Positions 62,616 through 64,000 of a DNA stretch of 64,000 nt are shown piece after piece; position 1 is the stretch's first letter, and every line of letters starts with the position of its first letter. The notes under the pieces were generated by a model, which saw only the letters and a program-made list of their open reading frames with translations, was not told the origin of the DNA and searched no databases. This stretch comes from Salipiger bermudensis (GTDB taxonomy: Bacteria > Pseudomonadota > Alphaproteobacteria > Rhodobacterales > Rhodobacteraceae), in the NCBI RefSeq assembly GCF_019801965.1, contig NZ_JAHVIA010000006.1, forward strand, positions 186,001 to 250,000, given 5' to 3'. The position numbers were made by a program, and so were the translations under genes.

Positions 62616-64000
62616 ATGACACCGACCGATCCGCTCTGGAGCCTTCCCGCAACCCAGATCGCGGCGCTTGTGCGCAGCGGGGCGGTCAGCGCGACCGAGG
62701 TCGCCGCCGCCGCGCTCGAGCGCCTCGAGGCGGTCAACCCGGCGATCAACGCCGTGGTGGAGTATCGCCCGGACGAGGTTCTCGCCGCCGCCAGCCGCAT
62801 CGACACCATGATCGCGGCGGGTGAGGATCCGGGGCACCTGGCCGGGGTGCCGGTGACCATCAAGGTCAATGCCGATCAGGCGGGCTATGCGACGACCAAC
62901 GGCCTGACCTCGCAGGCCGGCCTGATCGCCAAGACCGACAGCCCCTTCGTGGCCAGCATGCTGCGCGCCGGCGCGCTGCCTCTGGGGCGCACCAACATGC
63001 CCTGTTTCGGCTACCGGTGGTTCACCAACAATCTCGTCCACGGCCACACCTACAATCCGCGCAACCGGGCCCTGACGCCGGGGGGCTCCTCGGGCGGGGC
63101 AGGGGCCGCGGCAGCGGCGGGGATCGGCGCCATCGCGCATGGCACCGACATCGCCGGCTCGATCCGCTACCCGGCCTATGCCTGCGGCATTCACGGCCTG
63201 CGCCCGAGCCTCGGGCGGGTGCCGGCCTACAATGCCTCGAGCCCGGACCGTCCGGTCGGGGCGCAGCTGATGGCGGTCTCCGGGCCGCTGGCGCGGACGG
63301 TGGCGGATCTGCGGCTCGGCTTCGAGGTGATGGCGGGGCCAGATCCGCGCGATCCGTGGTCGGTTCCGGTGCCGCTGACGGGGCCTGCGGTGGCCCGGCG
63401 CGCGGCGCTTTGCCTGCGCCCCGATGGCATGGAGACAGCGCCCGAACTGGAGGCGGAGCTGCGCGCCGCGGCGGAGAAGCTGCGCGATGCCGGCTGGCAG
63501 GTCGACGAGCTCGACAGCCTGCCGCCGATCGCCGACGCGGTCACGGTGCAGCTCACGCTCTGGATGGGAGACGGTTACGAGGCGCAGGTCGCCGCCGCCG
63601 AAGCCGAGGGCGATCCCGGCGCCATCGCCGCGCTGCGCGGCCAGCGCCGCCTGGCCGAGCAGATCGACAAGGAGGCCTTCTCGCGCGCGCTGATCTCGCG
63701 CATCGGAATCGCCCGCGCCTGGGCGGAATTCCTCGAGCGCTACCCGGTCGTGCTGCTGCCGCCCTCGGCGGACCTGCCCTTTGCCGACAATCTTGACCTG
63801 AAAGGGGAGGCCGACTATCAGCGCGTCTGGACATCTCAGATGGCGATGATCGGCTTGCCGGTCGGGGGCATGCCGTCGCTCTGCCTCGCGACGGGTGCGA
63901 CGGAAGACGGCACGCCGCTCGGGATCCAGCTGGTCTCCGCGCGCTACCGCGAAGATGTGGTGCTGGATGCGGCGGAGGCGATCGAGGCCCGCGGGGCGCG
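62616..64000 (+). CDS. Amidase-signature hydrolase, 3' end outside the window
   Basis: About 461 residues are visible from ATG 62616, four bases after the GGT-like gene; the frame is still open at 64000. The Ser-cisSer-Lys triad is complete: K83 in GVPVTIKVN, S158 in TPGGSSGG and nucleophile S182 in TDIAGSIRYPA; the spacings 75 and 24 equal those of fatty acid amide hydrolase. It hydrolyses a carboxamide, supplying a third amide-cleaving activity to the operon. Confidence 0.93.
   Translation, partial: MTPTDPLWSLPATQIAALVRSGAVSATEVAAAALERLEAVNPAINAVVEYRPDEVLAAASRIDTMIAAGEDPGHLAGVPVTIKVNADQAGYATTNGLTSQAGLIAKTDSPFVASMLRAGALPLGRTNMPCFGYRWFTNNLVHGHTYNPRNRALTPGGSSGGAGAAAAAGIGAIAHGTDIAGSIRYPAYACGIHGLRPSLGRVPAYNASSPDRPVGAQLMAVSGPLARTVADLRLGFEVMAGPDPRDPWSVPVPLTGPAVARRAALCLRPDGMETAPELEAELRAAAEKLRDAGWQVDELDSLPPIADAVTVQLTLWMGDGYEAQVAAAEAEGDPGAIAALRGQRRLAEQIDKEAFSRALISRIGIARAWAEFLERYPVVLLPPSADLPFADNLDLKGEADYQRVWTSQMAMIGLPVGGMPSLCLATGATEDGTPLGIQLVSARYREDVVLDAAEAIEARGA

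Overview
The window is high-GC alphaproteobacterial DNA and most resembles the Rhodobacteraceae/roseobacter group. The grounds are the GC-rich codon use, a quinoprotein-relay gene pair, TRAP and BCCT transporters, many RTX type I secretion substrates, and a two-gene cassette resembling the gene transfer agent head-spike genes of Rhodobacter capsulatus. I cannot name the genus. I see no rRNA or tRNA gene, CRISPR array, transposase or integrase.

Left part (1-12.5 kb): a broken-in gene and a small secreted Cys protein; an Xre/DUF2384-RES toxin-antitoxin pair whose promoter lies inside a long inverted repeat; a divergent SoxYZ-like carrier and zinc metallohydrolase of the quinoprotein relay type; a REP-like repeat pair; a thioesterase; a histidine kinase-response regulator operon; glycogen debranching enzyme GlgX; and a BCCT osmolyte transporter.

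Middle part (12.9-41.6 kb): a cell-surface region. It holds four RTX proteins: a subtilase with P domain, a VWA protein, a 2306-residue beta-helix/cadherin-like adhesin and a small RTX protein. Among them lie exopolysaccharide genes: a Wzy-like polymerase, a flippase, three glycosyltransferases, an acyltransferase, three sulfotransferases and a secreted PslG-like glycoside hydrolase. Together they suggest a sulfated, acylated exopolysaccharide. A spike-base gene overlapping a large SGNH/sialate-esterase-like gene sits inside this region and may encode a polysaccharide-binding virion or GTA spike. No type I secretion ABC transporter or Wza/Wzc-type export gene is present, so export must be encoded elsewhere.

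Right part (41.7-64 kb): catabolism. A LysR gene diverges from a class I P450, 2Fe-2S ferredoxin and ferredoxin reductase operon that continues into a complete DctPQM TRAP transporter. Then come two operons for peptide- or amide-like compounds. The first has an M20 hydrolase, an APH-fold kinase, a class III PLP enzyme resembling phospho-lyases and a second M20 hydrolase. The second is a dipeptide-type ABC transporter with an MlrC-type M81 peptidase, a gamma-glutamyltransferase-like enzyme and an amidase cut by the window end. A nearly identical 15-bp palindrome with GntR-type half sites lies upstream of both (48647-48661 and 54061-54075). This suggests one regulon, in which an imported gamma-glutamyl or amide-linked compound is hydrolysed and a hydroxy-amine is phosphorylated and eliminated.
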